64,000 nt of DNA from Acinetobacter calcoaceticus DSM 30006 = CIP 81.8 (lineage in GTDB: Bacteria > Pseudomonadota > Gammaproteobacteria > Pseudomonadales > Moraxellaceae), in NCBI RefSeq assembly GCF_000368965.1, contig NZ_KB849780.1, positions 992,145 through 1,056,144 of the forward strand. The letters run 5' to 3'. Both the position numbers and the translations under genes were made by a program. The notes under the pieces were generated by a model, which was given only the letters and a program-made list of their open reading frames with translations, ran no database searches and had not been told where the DNA came from. The stretch's first letter is position 1. Each line of letters opens with the position of its first letter. This document shows, in pieces, positions 44,192 to 53,296 of the stretch.

Positions 44192-46453
44192 TTACAGTTC
44201 TAGGTATTTTTTCAAATAGTGACCTGTTAAAGATTTTTCTGCTGAGAGCAGGTTACCGACTGTTCCAGAGAACACTAATTCACCACCTTTGTCACCAGCC
44301 AATGGGCCAATATCAATAATCCAATCGGCTTGACTAATAATGTCTAAATTATGTTCAATAACAATGATCGTGTTGCCTTTTTCAACTAAGTTATTTAATA
44401 AACCAATCAATTTTTCAGTATCAGAAGGGTGTAAACCTGTACTTGGTTCATCTAACACAAAAATATTATCTGTTTCATTGAGTTGTTTTGTGAGTTTTAA
44501 TCTTTGACGCTCACCACCAGAGAACGTATTTAAGCGTTGACCAATTGCAATATAGTCTAACCCCAAGCTCACCAAAGAATTAAATTGCTGCTGTAAATTG
44601 TGATCTTCAAAAAAGTTACTTGCTTCTGTGACTGTCATTTTTAGAATTTCAGCAATATTTTTACCTTTATAAAGATATTTTAATACCTCAGGTGCATATC
44701 CTGAGCCATGACAAAGGTCGCACGTCATTTCAACATCATCTAAAAATGCGAGTTCAATTCTCTCAATACCTGATCCTTTACATTGAGGGCAAGCACCTTC
44801 ACTATTAAAACTAAAGAGCTTGGCACTCACTTTATTGGCTTTTGCAAATAGTTGACGAATCGGATCAAGCAGGTCTAGATAGGTCAGTAAGTTTGATCGA
44901 ATACTTGCAGTAATTGCAGATTGATCAATGACTTTTGTTTCAGGATATTGTTGCGGTAAGACTTTACTGATTAATGTACTTTTTCCGGAACCTGCAACTC
45001 CTGTAATAACGGTGAGGCAGTTCTTTGGAATGTCGACATTAATATTTTTCAGATTAAATAAATGGGCATTTTTAATTGAAATCCATTCACAACGAATACG
45101 TGGTGCTTTCTTATATACGTTTGGTCTTCTAAAAAACTGGCCTGTTAAACCTGATGAGTTCTTTAACTCTTCGAAGGTCCCTTGGTAAATAATTTGACCG
45201 CCGTGGATACCAGAAAGAGGGCCCATATCAATTACATGGTCAGCTGTTCTAATAAGATCAGGGTCATGTTCAACCAGTAAAACACTATTTCCTTTATCTC
45301 TAATCTTTTGAATGATTTTAATAATATTATCTAAATCTTTTGGGTGAAGACCAATACTTGGCTCGTCAAAGATGTAGAGCAGGTCAACTAAACTATTACC
45401 CAAATGTTTAACCATCTTGATTCGTTGTGACTCACCACCCGATAATGTATTGCTCACACGATTAAGATTTAAATAACTGAGACCAACCAAGTTTAAGTTG
45501 CTCAACTTATTAATAATTTCATGCAGAACAGTTTCAAATTTTTCACTTTTTATCGATTCTATAAACTCTAAAAGCATTGATACAGATAGGGCTGTACATT
45601 CAGCAATATTTTTACCGTTAATCTTACAAGATAAAGATTTTTGATTAAGTCGTTGTCCTTTACATAAAGAACATTCCTTGGTTGTAATAATCTCCTCAAG
45701 TTTATTACGATAACGATTTCTTTCCTGCGCTTCACCTTTTAAAAAGTTACGTTCAAATCTGGTAACCAGTCCTTCATAAAGTGCTGTTTTTCTCCATTTA
45801 CTTGTTGGATTTAAAGGCTTGTGCTGAGGGGCATGCAAAAACAAGTCCCATTCTTTTTCACTATAGTCTTTTAATTTTTTATCTAAATCGAAATAACCTG
45901 AATCTGCATATCGTGTCCAACGCCATGCAGTAGGTTGATAGGTAGGGAAGTTGATAGCACCTTCTTCATTTAAGGATTTATCTAAATATAATATTTTATA
46001 AATATCAATTGTTTGTTCTAAGCCAATGCCTTCACATTGTGGACACATGCCATTGGGATGATTAAAAGAAAAAACATTGGAATATCCAACAAATGGTTCA
46101 CCCATACGTGAAAATAATAAGCGAAGATTGGCGTAAATATCAGTAATTGTTGCAACGGTTGAGCGGATGTTACCCGTTAAACGCTTTTGATTAATAATGA
46201 CCGGTACATTTAAATTCTCAATTTTATCAACATCAGCGACCCCAAAATGCTGTAAACGATTGCGTACAAAGCTATCTTGAGTTTCATTAATTTGTCTTTG
46301 AGCTTCTGCACCAATAGTCTCAAATACTAAAGATGATTTACCAGAACCAGACACTCCAGTAAAAACGACGATTTCATGTTTAGGAATCTTCAACGAAATA
46401 TTTTTAAGATTATTTTGTCTGGCTCCGTAAATATTTATTGTTCTTTTAGTCAT
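44192..46453 (-). CDS. Short UvrA-like ABC ATPase (UvrA2/DrrC type)
   Basis: A 753-residue protein with two UvrA-type ATPase halves: Walker A GVSGSGKSS (about residues 34-42) and GVAGSGKST, signatures LSGGESQRI and FSGGERQRL, and D-E boxes IFDEPSIGLHP and VLDEPSTGLHP. Zinc-module pairs CPQC, CSLC, CPQC and CDLC are present. True UvrA is about 940 residues; this one lacks the region that binds UvrB, as in UvrA2 and the antibiotic self-protection protein DrrC. It may protect DNA from intercalators or bulky drugs without feeding excision repair. Leftward single gene. Confidence 0.85.
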   Translation of the reverse strand: MTKRTINIYGARQNNLKNISLKIPKHEIVVFTGVSGSGKSSLVFETIGAEAQRQINETQDSFVRNRLQHFGVADVDKIENLNVPVIINQKRLTGNIRSTVATITDIYANLRLLFSRMGEPFVGYSNVFSFNHPNGMCPQCEGIGLEQTIDIYKILYLDKSLNEEGAINFPTYQPTAWRWTRYADSGYFDLDKKLKDYSEKEWDLFLHAPQHKPLNPTSKWRKTALYEGLVTRFERNFLKGEAQERNRYRNKLEEIITTKECSLCKGQRLNQKSLSCKINGKNIAECTALSVSMLLEFIESIKSEKFETVLHEIINKLSNLNLVGLSYLNLNRVSNTLSGGESQRIKMVKHLGNSLVDLLYIFDEPSIGLHPKDLDNIIKIIQKIRDKGNSVLLVEHDPDLIRTADHVIDMGPLSGIHGGQIIYQGTFEELKNSSGLTGQFFRRPNVYKKAPRIRCEWISIKNAHLFNLKNINVDIPKNCLTVITGVAGSGKSTLISKVLPQQYPETKVIDQSAITASIRSNLLTYLDLLDPIRQLFAKANKVSAKLFSFNSEGACPQCKGSGIERIELAFLDDVEMTCDLCHGSGYAPEVLKYLYKGKNIAEILKMTVTEASNFFEDHNLQQQFNSLVSLGLDYIAIGQRLNTFSGGERQRLKLTKQLNETDNIFVLDEPSTGLHPSDTEKLIGLLNNLVEKGNTIIVIEHNLDIISQADWIIDIGPLAGDKGGELVFSGTVGNLLSAEKSLTGHYLKKYLEL

Positions 46454-47046
46454 GTGTAATCACTTGAAATTAAAGATTTATGGTAAAGGTAAAACAAAAT
46501 ATATGAAAAGGATGTATGTGTTTATTAAGTAAATAGTTTAAATATTAAACTGATAAGCGTTTTCATACGATACTAACCAATGGAATAAGAGGGAAAGATT
46601 CACGAGCTTTATAATCACGAATACGATGTATAAATCTATTGTTGTCAGATGTGGGTATACATCATATTTTTGGTAATTCATTAGAGAGCTATAGAAAGGT
46701 TCTTATTGAACTATGCTTCATAAGAGTAGATCGATAGGGTTATGTGGATTTAAAAAACTTAGAGAGTTGTATAAGCTTGTTGAGATGCAAATTGAGTGGC
46801 AGCGTTATCTATTATTATCTTAAATTTAGTAAGCAAAGAAGTCACTGTAGTGAAGAATAAACGGCGTAGCAGCAACGTAGAGTAGCCAGAGCCTCCTAAA
46901 AAGATCTTAAGAATAGACTAAATTTTTCTAGGAGAGTGGTGGCAGTCCACCACTAATTAAAAGGTGTCTACAAGATCAGTAGCTATTCAATAAGTGTAGT
47001 TTACTATTTGGTATAAAATATTATGCTGAGGCTAGGCTTCTGATAG
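46454..47046. other. Non-coding stretch with decayed sequence
   Basis: About 590 bases with no gene. Minus-strand codons ending at 46563-46565 read like a C-terminal tail (RIRDYKARESFPLIPLVSIV) over about 34 residues but have no start and no recognised family. A perfect eight-base GC-rich hairpin sits at 46935-46954. Phrases near 46795 (GATGCAAATTGAGTGG) and 46875 (GTAGAGTAGCC) recur in altered form near 47391 and 47502, hinting at an old duplicated element. Confidence 0.35.
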
Positions 47047-47283
47047 CTACGATTTCTGTTTGGCTTTTTGGCGTAAGACATACAAATATAAGCTTTCTAC
47101 TTTTTCACGTGCCCATGGTGTTGTACGTAAGAATCGTAATGATGACTTAACACTTGGATCTATGCAAAAACATCTAATTTCAATTTTACGACTTAAGCCT
47201 TCAAAGCCACCGTAGTAATCCAATAATTCATCCAAAATGTCAGCAAGTTTTTTGCCGTGTAGAGGGTCATTGGAGGCGTTCAT
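47047..47283 (-). CDS. VF530 family (DUF2132) protein
   Basis: A 78-residue protein. The hallmark IRCFCIDPSVKSSLRFLRTT followed by PWAREKVESLYLYVL defines the VF530/DUF2132 family of small basic, DNA-binding-like proteins with a two-helix or knotted fold. Function in the cell is not established. Length is standard. Located alone between two non-coding stretches. Confidence 0.88.
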   Translation of the reverse strand: MNASNDPLHGKKLADILDELLDYYGGFEGLSRKIEIRCFCIDPSVKSSLRFLRTTPWAREKVESLYLYVLRQKAKQKS

Positions 47284-48546
47284 AATAGATCAACCATATT
47301 TTGGGAGACCATCATTATAACCTGAGCTAGTTGAAAAATGAGAGGGTTAGGTTGATCTAAACAAGCCATAGAGATTTGCTTAAATTTGTTGTGAAGCAAA
47401 TTGAGTAGAGGTTTGATTTACACATAACACATATTTAGTTCGAACATACATCTGATCAAACTATTGTGGATTCAGTGAAGGTCAAATGTAGCCTTAGTAA
47501 CAACATAGAGTAGCGAAGCGTTATATATGGTATAGTTCCTCACATATCTTATTTAACATAATATACATTATACGAACAATTATATAATTCCTTATGAAGT
47601 CTTTAGTTCTATCAAGCTTTAGCTACATTTTCTTCTTACTGTTGCCTTACCATCACCACTAGTATGATAAAAATATTGTTGTTCATTGATGACAACATCA
47701 CTGGAATAAAGATTTCCTTATTCAAATAGCACTTATAAAACTCAACTAAAAATGATGATGTTGCTCATCAAGTTTAACTGCCTGCGAACATAGCACCATT
47801 TGCTCAAGCCCATGATCGAATTTCTCTGATTGCAAAATTAGACAAATATTCTGTGCCTTTATCTCCAGCACGCGCATCTACCTTGAGTAATTTGCCCTTA
47901 AATATGTTGTATTTGAATACTATTATGCTTTTCTCTAGCCTATATTTCTACTTGATGTAATTTAATCTTAAAAATATCGCGTATGTTTATACTGTGAAAA
48001 GAATTTTAAGAACCCTGAAAAGTTAAAATAACCTTTTGTGCCTCAATATATTTAAAATGTGTGATGAATTTCAACTTATTGGTGGCGTGATAATTGTATT
48101 TAATAAATAAAGTGAATTTATTTTTTAATTTATAAATAAAAAGTTAAATAAATCACATTTTAAATAAAATTAGTATCTTTTTTCTCTGTAATTATCTTGC
48201 AATGTAAATACTAAAATCACAAAAAAATAAATTACATATTTATTAAATGTTTAATTGTATATTATTAATTATTTTAATTTTATTCTGTTTGTGAGTTGAA
48301 GTTAATCTTATAAATTTACATAAATATCAATAACTTAATTTGAGTTTAGTAATTTTTGAAGTATTGTAATTATTATGTTTCTTAATATGTTTTTAAAATT
48401 CTAACTATTGCATTATTTAAAACGGTTAATGTGATTTTCATCACGTCAAAATTAATATTTTTTCTTCATTTAAACTTAATGATTGTTTTTAAATTAAAAA
48501 TATTGTATCAAATAGATATAAACTATTTTATAAATAGGCATATAAA
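47284..48546. other. Non-coding stretch, 1.26 kb
   Basis: No intact gene. On the minus strand 47804-47947 is open and reads FKGKLLKVDARAGDKGTEYL then SNFAIREIRSWA and stop, which looks protein-like but is unassigned. Bases 48040-48546 are extremely AT-rich and probably hold the promoter of the pilin-like gene. Otherwise nothing seen. Confidence 0.35.
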
Positions 48547-48837
48547 ATGAAAAATAATATTTTAAAACTTCTTATTCTGATGGTGTTTTCCACTTCCCCA
48601 CTATTTTGTTATGCAAATAACACAATAATGATAAGAGGAAATATTGTTGAAGATACATGTTCAACAGAACATAGCGAGATAGAATGTGTTGAGGTAAATA
48701 ATTTAAATATTAAACTTGATAGTGAATATTTAAACAAAAATAGTCTTTCTAACTTAGCTCAACATACTGAGAAAATGGACACTAGCATTGAAAGCATAGG
48801 TTCTAATCACAAAATCGTGGTTATCAACTATCATTAA
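48547..48837 (+). CDS. Short secreted pilin-like protein
   Basis: A 96-residue protein with a signal peptide (LLILMVFSTSPLFCYANN, cleavage near residue 25). The mature N-terminus IMIRGNIVEDTCSTE echoes the start of chaperone-usher pilins (donor strand followed by G-x-I-x-x-x-T-C), and two further Cys may pair. At about 70 mature residues it is half a pilin, so it could be a truncated or specialised subunit, or a terminator of pilus growth. It precedes the pilin operon and has its own terminator. Family assignment is moderate. Confidence 0.6.
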   Translation: MKNNILKLLILMVFSTSPLFCYANNTIMIRGNIVEDTCSTEHSEIECVEVNNLNIKLDSEYLNKNSLSNLAQHTEKMDTSIESIGSNHKIVVINYH

Positions 48838-48883
48838 CTTATTAGGCATAGGATTTGAGGCTATTGCTACAATAAGCTTAATT

Positions 48884-48945
48884 AAAGAGTGATTTGTCGA
48901 ACTCATCGCATATTTTGATGAAATAATAGATAAATCACTCTTTTT
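48884..48945 (+). terminator. Terminator after the pilin-like gene
   Basis: Arms 48884-48895 and 48932-48943 pair perfectly over 12 bases with a 36-base loop that itself can form a CATC/GATG stem, followed by T up to 48945. Confidence 0.65.
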
Positions 48946-49253
48946 ATATAAAAAAGTGACTTTTTTTATGTTTTTTCTGTATACATATGCATAATTTATT
49001 CTATATAATTGTATTGTAAGAATTTAAGCTTCTTTTTCACATAAATTGTTTAATTCCTTTCTATTTACATAGTGTTCTTATGTAACTTGCTTATCTCTGC
49101 GGTTTCGCTTTTTGAAAAAATATTAATAAACAGATATATAGACTGTAAAAGGTAGCTTTCAAGCATTTGTTTCTAGTGTGATTTAATTAAAATTATGAAA
49201 AAATAATGTGATGTAGTTTGCATTTTGTTTAAGAAGTGTTAATATCGCCGCAT

Positions 49254-49287
49254 TACTTTTCAAGATGTCAAACACTGGAAAAGTAAG
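49254..49287 (+). promoter_or_regulatory. 5' leader hairpin of the major pilin mRNA
   Basis: Perfect nine-base arms TTACTTTTC (49254-49262) and GAAAAGTAA (49279-49287), 36 bases before the pilin ATG and just after the presumed promoter. It may stabilise the abundant pilin message or be regulatory. Confidence 0.45.
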
Positions 49288-49323
49288 GAAATAAACTTTT
49301 ATCCAGACTTTTGAGAAAACACT

Positions 49324-49857
49324 ATGAAAAAACTTGCTTTGATCGCTGCTCTTTCGGTTGTAGGGATTGCGAATGCTCAAGCTGCTGATGGTACAATTAC
49401 AATTAATGGTTTAGTTACAGACAAAACTTGTGACATCGTTACCCCAGCTGGTAAAGACTTCACAGTTACTCTTCCAACTGTTTCTAAACAAACTTTAGCT
49501 GTTGCTGGGGATGTTGCTGGTCGTACTCCTTTCCAAATCAACTTAGCTAACTGTTCACAAGGTAAAGTAGCTACTTACTTCGAACCAGGTGCAACTGTTG
49601 ACTTTAATACTGGTCGTTTACTTAACCAAGACGCTACTGGTGCTAAAAACGTTAACGTTCAACTTTTAGGTAACAACAACAACTTCATCCCAGTACTTGC
49701 TGCGGGTGCAAATGGTGCTCAAGCTAACTCTCAATGGGTTGACGTAGCTGAAGGCGCAAGTGCTGACCTTAACTACTATGCTGAATATTATGCAACTGGC
49801 GCTTCTACTGCTGGTAAAGTAACTACTTCTGTTCAATACACAATTATCTATCAATAA
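49324..49857 (+). CDS. Major fimbrial subunit (chaperone-usher pilin)
   Basis: A 177-residue pilin. The signal peptide ends at ANAQA (about residue 20) and the mature chain starts with DGTITINGLVTDKTCDIV, the donor strand plus first Cys of the type-1 pilin pattern; the second Cys is in NLANCSQGKV. The C-terminus SVQYTIIYQ is the beta-zipper strand recognised by the chaperone, with the penultimate Tyr typical. Codon choice is optimised (repeated GCT/GTT/ACT) as for a highly expressed protein. First gene of the operon pilin-chaperone-usher-adhesin. Confidence 0.93.
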   Translation: MKKLALIAALSVVGIANAQAADGTITINGLVTDKTCDIVTPAGKDFTVTLPTVSKQTLAVAGDVAGRTPFQINLANCSQGKVATYFEPGATVDFNTGRLLNQDATGAKNVNVQLLGNNNNFIPVLAAGANGAQANSQWVDVAEGASADLNYYAEYYATGASTAGKVTTSVQYTIIYQ

Positions 49858-49870
49858 TTAGTTGATAGCG

Positions 49871-49901
49871 GGGTTTCTGTGTTCGCATGGAAGCCCTGTT
49901 T
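49871..49901 (+). terminator. Attenuating hairpin between pilin and chaperone genes
   Basis: Seven-base arms 49871-49877 and 49890-49896 (one G-U) around a 12-base loop, then TGTTTTG. It starts 13 bases after the pilin stop. The U-tract is imperfect, so partial read-through would give much pilin and little chaperone and usher, as the pathway needs. Confidence 0.6.
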
Positions 49902-49944
49902 TGTGTAACACCTTCCCGAATCTTTCTTGGTTGAGAATTCTGAA

Positions 49945-50676
49945 ATGAAATTGAACAGTTATAATTTTTTGTTAGGTTTGGCATTTGCTTCAGCGGTTGT
50001 CGCACCTGCTACTCAAGCAGAAATTGTAATTCATGGCACCCGTGTAATTTATCCGTCGGATGCTAGAGAAGTTACGCTACAAGTTAGCAATAACGGTTCA
50101 AAGCCAGCACTTGTCCAAGCTTGGATTGACGAAGGTGACCCAAAAAGTACACCGGACCAATCAAAAGTTCCTTTTATGATTGCTCCTCCAATTTCTCGTG
50201 TTGAAGCAACGAAAAGTCAGACACTTCGTATTACCGCTTTGCCAAATGCTTCTCAATTAAATCAGAAGCAAGAAACGGTTTTGTGGTTGAATATTTTAGA
50301 TATTCCACCTAGACCTACTTCAAAAAGTGAAGATACGACACCTGATAATTTCCTGCAACTTGCTATTCGTTCAAGAATTAAATTCTTCTATCGTCCTTCA
50401 TCGATTAAAGAAGATGCGAATTTAGCATCAGATAAGCTTCAATGGATTAAATCTGGTCAAAATTTAACGGTAAAAAATCCTACCCCTTTTCATATCACAC
50501 TGACTTCTGTTTACCAAAAGGCAGGTGATAAAAAAGTTGATTTACTACCTCAAGGTCTAATGATTAAGCCTTTTTCTGAAGCGTCAGTTCAGCTTAAAAA
50601 TGGCAATCTTCAAGATATGAGTTTTATTAATGTCAATGACTACGGTGGTCGAATTGAACACCCAATAAAACTTTAG
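49945..50676 (+). CDS. Periplasmic fimbrial chaperone
   Basis: A 243-residue PapD-like chaperone. After a signal peptide ending in TQAEI, the first immunoglobulin domain has GTRVIYPSDAREVTLQVSNN, including the conserved subunit-binding Arg. The IAPPISRVEATKSQTLRI stretch and LWLNILDIPPRP are family marks, and the second Ig domain includes NPTPFHITL. It folds pilin subunits and hands them to the usher. ATG at 49945 is preferred over an in-frame TTG at 49927. Confidence 0.93.
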   Translation: MKLNSYNFLLGLAFASAVVAPATQAEIVIHGTRVIYPSDAREVTLQVSNNGSKPALVQAWIDEGDPKSTPDQSKVPFMIAPPISRVEATKSQTLRITALPNASQLNQKQETVLWLNILDIPPRPTSKSEDTTPDNFLQLAIRSRIKFFYRPSSIKEDANLASDKLQWIKSGQNLTVKNPTPFHITLTSVYQKAGDKKVDLLPQGLMIKPFSEASVQLKNGNLQDMSFINVNDYGGRIEHPIKL

Positions 50677-50734
50677 TAATCAGATTTATCTTTTTAATAA
50701 ATTTAAGCATCTATATGTGTAGGCGGACTTAGCT

Positions 50735-53296
50735 ATGCCAAAAAAAAGGCAAGAATCTTATAAATTATTAAAACGCCATATTTGTTACTACTTGGCTTCT
50801 GGCGTTGTCACAATGACAATGCCTGTATTCGTGCATGCTGAAGAAACAGCTACGAGTGCTCCCGTAGAGGCTGAATTCGATTCTGCTTTTTTAATTGGGG
50901 ATGCACAAAAAGTCGATATTTCTCGTTTTAAATACGGCAACCCTGTTTTACCTGGTGAATATAACGTTGACCTATATGTAAATGGTCAATGGTTTGGTAA
51001 ACGTCGTATGGTCTTTAAAGCATTAGACCCTAATAAAAATGCTGTAACTTGCTTTACTGGCATGAACCTCCTTGAGTACGGCGTTAAACAAGACGTTTTG
51101 TCAAAGCATACTACCCTTCAAAAAGAAAATAATAGTTGTTATAAAATTGAAGAGTGGGTTGAAAATGCATTTTATGAGTTTGATACCTCTCGTTTACGTG
51201 TAGATATTTCGATTCCGCAAGTTGCTTTGCAAAAAAATGCGCAAGGCTATGTCGATCCAAGTGTATGGGATCGAGGCATTAATGCTGGTTTTCTATCTTA
51301 TAGTGGTAGTGCCTATAAAACATTTAGTCAGTCTGGTGACCGAAGCGAAACAACAAACGCATTTATGGGCGTTACAGCTGGACTAAATGTAGCAGGTTGG
51401 CAATTACGTCATAATGGCCAATGGCAATGGCAAGATACCCCTGCTGAAAATCAATCTAAATCTGATTATCAAGAAACAAGCACATATTTACAAAGAGCCT
51501 TTCCTAAATACCGCGGTGTTTTAACGCTAGGTGATAGTTTTACAAACGGCGAAGTATTTGACTCTATTGGTTATCGTGGTATTGATTTCTCAAGTGATGA
51601 TCGAATGTTACCAAATAGTATGTTGGGCTATGCCCCTCGTATTCGTGGTAATGCAAAAACCAATGCAAAAGTTGAAGTTCGTCAACAAGGCCAACTTATC
51701 TATCAAACAACTGTTGCACCAGGTAACTTTGAAATTAACGACCTTTACCCTACTGGTTTTGGTGGCGAGATTGAAGTTTCTATTATTGAAGCAAATGGCC
51801 AAATACAAAAATTCTCGGTTCCGTATGCTTCAGTTGTACAAATGTTGCGTCCGGGTGTAAACCGTTACTCTTTAACTGTGGGTCAGTTCCGCGATCAAGA
51901 CATTGATATTAATCCTTGGGTTGTTCAGGGTAAATATCAGCAAGGGATTAACAACTATTTAACAGGTTATACAGGCATCCAAGCAACGGAAAACTATGCC
52001 GCTGTGTTATTAGGTGCTGCTTTTGCTACACCAATTGGTGCTGTTGCGTTAGATGTTACCCACTCTGAAGCCGACTTTGAAAAGCAGTCATCACAATCTG
52101 GGCAAAGTTTCCGTTTAAGTTATAGTAAGTTAATTACTCCAACCAACACAAACTTAACACTGGCAGCATATCGTTACTCAACAGAAAACTTCTATAAATT
52201 ACGCGATGCTTTGCTTATTCGCGATTTAGAAGAAAAAGGTGTCAATACCTATGCTGCTGCGGGTCATCAGCGCAGTGAATTCCAAATTACTTTAAACCAA
52301 GGGCTACCTGAAGGTTGGGGTAATTTCTATGTAGTTGGCTCATGGGTTGACTACTGGAACCGTAGCGAAAGTACTAAACAGTACCAAATTGGTTATAGCA
52401 ATAACTACCATGGTTTAACCTATGGTTTATCTGCAATTAATCGTAAGATTGAGTACGGTTCAAATGATACGTCGCATGATACTGAATATTTAATGACGCT
52501 TTCATTCCCAATTAACTTCAAGAAGAACTCAGTCAACGTCAATGTCACTGCTTCTGAAGATAACCGTACTGTTGGCGCAAGCGGAATGGTTGGTGATCGC
52601 TTTAGTTATGGTGCCTCAGTATCGCATCAGGACTATGCAAATCCATCATTTAACGCAAATGGTCGTTATCGTACTAACTATGCAACTGTTGGTGGGTCTT
52701 ATAGTATTGCTGATTCTTACCAACAAGCAATGGTTAGCTTAAGTGGTAGTGTGGTTGCGCATTCAGAAGGTATTTTATTTGGACCTGAGCAAGGCCAAAC
52801 TATGGTACTTGTTCATGCACCTGATGCAGCTGGAGCAAAAGTTAATAATACCGTTGGTTTAAGTGTGAATAAGGCAGGTTATGCGGTTATTCCGTATGTG
52901 ACTCCTTATCGCCTTAATGACATTACCCTTGACCCACAAGAGATGTCGAGCCAAGTAGAGCTTGAAGAAACAAGTCAACGTATTGCACCTTTTGCTGGCG
53001 CAATTGCTAAAGTAGATTTTACGACCAAGACAGGTTATGCAGTCTACATTAATAGTAAAACAGCTGATGGCAACAGTTTACCGTTTGCAGCTCAAGTCTT
53101 TAATCAGAAAGATGAAGCTGTTGGTATTGTTGCACAAGGTAGTATGATTTACTTACGTACTCCACTTGCTCAAGATCGTCTCTATGTAAAATGGGGTGAT
53201 GAAAGTAATGAACGTTGTTCGGTTGAGTACAACATCAGTAATCAGTTGCAAAATAAACAACAAAGCATGGTAATGACTGAGGCTGTCTGCAAATGA
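50735..53296 (+). CDS. Outer-membrane usher protein
   Basis: An 853-residue usher (PapC/FimD family). Order seen: a long basic leader plus signal (to about 37), N-terminal chaperone-binding domain (DSAFLIGDAQKVDISRFKYG; VDLYVNGQWFG), the 24-strand pore with plug (YLQRAFPKYRGVLTLGDSFT; SVPYASVVQMLRPG), and C-terminal domains with LVHAPDAAGAKV and a Cys pair at the end (RCSVEYN...). It threads pilin subunits through the outer membrane. It overlaps the adhesin gene by four bases. Size and layout are normal. Confidence 0.95.
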   Translation: MPKKRQESYKLLKRHICYYLASGVVTMTMPVFVHAEETATSAPVEAEFDSAFLIGDAQKVDISRFKYGNPVLPGEYNVDLYVNGQWFGKRRMVFKALDPNKNAVTCFTGMNLLEYGVKQDVLSKHTTLQKENNSCYKIEEWVENAFYEFDTSRLRVDISIPQVALQKNAQGYVDPSVWDRGINAGFLSYSGSAYKTFSQSGDRSETTNAFMGVTAGLNVAGWQLRHNGQWQWQDTPAENQSKSDYQETSTYLQRAFPKYRGVLTLGDSFTNGEVFDSIGYRGIDFSSDDRMLPNSMLGYAPRIRGNAKTNAKVEVRQQGQLIYQTTVAPGNFEINDLYPTGFGGEIEVSIIEANGQIQKFSVPYASVVQMLRPGVNRYSLTVGQFRDQDIDINPWVVQGKYQQGINNYLTGYTGIQATENYAAVLLGAAFATPIGAVALDVTHSEADFEKQSSQSGQSFRLSYSKLITPTNTNLTLAAYRYSTENFYKLRDALLIRDLEEKGVNTYAAAGHQRSEFQITLNQGLPEGWGNFYVVGSWVDYWNRSESTKQYQIGYSNNYHGLTYGLSAINRKIEYGSNDTSHDTEYLMTLSFPINFKKNSVNVNVTASEDNRTVGASGMVGDRFSYGASVSHQDYANPSFNANGRYRTNYATVGGSYSIADSYQQAMVSLSGSVVAHSEGILFGPEQGQTMVLVHAPDAAGAKVNNTVGLSVNKAGYAVIPYVTPYRLNDITLDPQEMSSQVELEETSQRIAPFAGAIAKVDFTTKTGYAVYINSKTADGNSLPFAAQVFNQKDEAVGIVAQGSMIYLRTPLAQDRLYVKWGDESNERCSVEYNISNQLQNKQQSMVMTEAVCK

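Larger units (their letters stand above)
48838..49323. promoter_or_regulatory. Terminator, promoter and leader region of the pilus operon
   Basis: After the small gene there is a 12-base-arm hairpin (see next entry). TTGCAT at 49219-49224 and TAATAT at 49241-49246 with 16 bases between them make a possible promoter for the pilin. The leader also has a nine-base hairpin at 49254-49287. No coding frame in the rest. Confidence 0.45.
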
